From Hemicordylus capensis (lineage: Eukaryota; Chordata; Lepidosauria; Squamata; Cordylidae): a stretch of DNA of 64,000 nucleotides. A program made the translations under genes and the position numbers. Of this stretch, positions 63,890 to 64,000 are shown in pieces; the first letter of the stretch is position 1, and each line of letters opens with the position of its first letter. The stretch spans positions 12,240,501 to 12,304,500 of the forward strand of contig NC_069662.1 in the NCBI RefSeq assembly GCF_027244095.1. The letters run 5' to 3'. The notes under the pieces are model-generated. The model did not search any database, had not been told where the DNA came from, and saw only the letters and a program-made list of their open reading frames with translations.

Positions 63890-64000
63890 ACAAAACCAAG
63901 TACTTCTTTACACAATCTGTAGTGAAGCTATGGAGCTCACTGCTGGGGATGTGGGTGATGGACACCAATCTGTGCTTCTAAAGGGGACTGGACAAATTCA
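63890..64000 (+). mobile_element. CR1 LINE fragment, cut by window edge
   Basis: It reads TDKTKYFFTQSVVKLWSSLL on the plus strand, parallel to the [15 protein letters not shown] motif of the copy at 18490-19200, then GGGGACTGGACAAATTCA. Confidence 0.7.

Larger units (their letters stand above)
63387..64000 (-). other. TEP1: TEP1 intron reaching the window edge
   Basis: No further TEP1 exon was found. The stretch holds a tRNA-headed SINE (63545-63737), a hAT-like MITE start (about 63806-63880) and a plus-strand CR1 fragment (63890-64000). Confidence 0.75.

Noticed and set aside
1-64000. Endogenous retroviruses, other LTR elements or Polintons
   Set aside because: No gag, pol, env, integrase or capsid-like sequence and no paired LTRs were recognised; the reverse-transcriptase pieces are all non-LTR LINEs.
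1-64000. CRISPR arrays, operons or bacterial systems
   Set aside because: The tandem repeats are microsatellites and one minisatellite; the genes are split by spliceosomal introns.

Overview
The window is nuclear DNA of a vertebrate, most likely a squamate reptile. The genes are intron-rich, with GT-AG introns and tetrapod-type proteins. The introns carry Sauria-type SINEs, 5S/tRNA-headed SINEs, CR1 and R4-like LINE ends and many short palindromic hAT-like MITEs. I saw no prokaryotic gene, and no LTR or retroviral element.

Layout. (1) 1-2602, plus strand: the 3' part of a perforin gene, giving the end of the MACPF domain, an EGF-like module and the C2 domain; the 5' part lies outside. (2) 2603-4756: intergenic, mostly repeats. 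(3) 4757-5091, minus strand: the RNase P RNA gene (RPPH1) with a type 3 Pol III promoter. Octamers and a CpG-rich region lie between it and PARP2. (4) 7578-25185, plus strand: PARP2, 18 coding exons and 709 codons in one uninterrupted frame. It has two N-terminal WWE domains that mammalian PARP2 lacks, then a basic linker, WGR, helical and ART catalytic domains. (5) 25186-26335: the convergent PARP2/TEP1 3' interval. (6) 26336-63386, minus strand: the 3' 40 coding exons (1,800 residues) of TEP1, covering the end of the TROVE/vWA region, DUF4062, NACHT, helical linker and a long WD40 array. The 5' part lies beyond the right edge.

The order RPPH1(-) / PARP2(+) / TEP1(-) is the same as on human 14q11.2, so it is a conserved block. 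A perforin gene to its left is not the human arrangement, because human PRF1 is on chromosome 10. The divergent RPPH1-PARP2 promoter couples a Pol III and a Pol II gene, and PARP2 and TEP1 run tail to tail.

Most notable: the tandem-WWE PARP2; two hAT-like MITEs inserted independently at the same 8-bp site of two SINE copies; SINEs with 5S-like and tRNA-like heads on one body; a 253-bp near-perfect palindrome in the perforin intron; and a 1.36-kb long-inverted-repeat element in a TEP1 intron.
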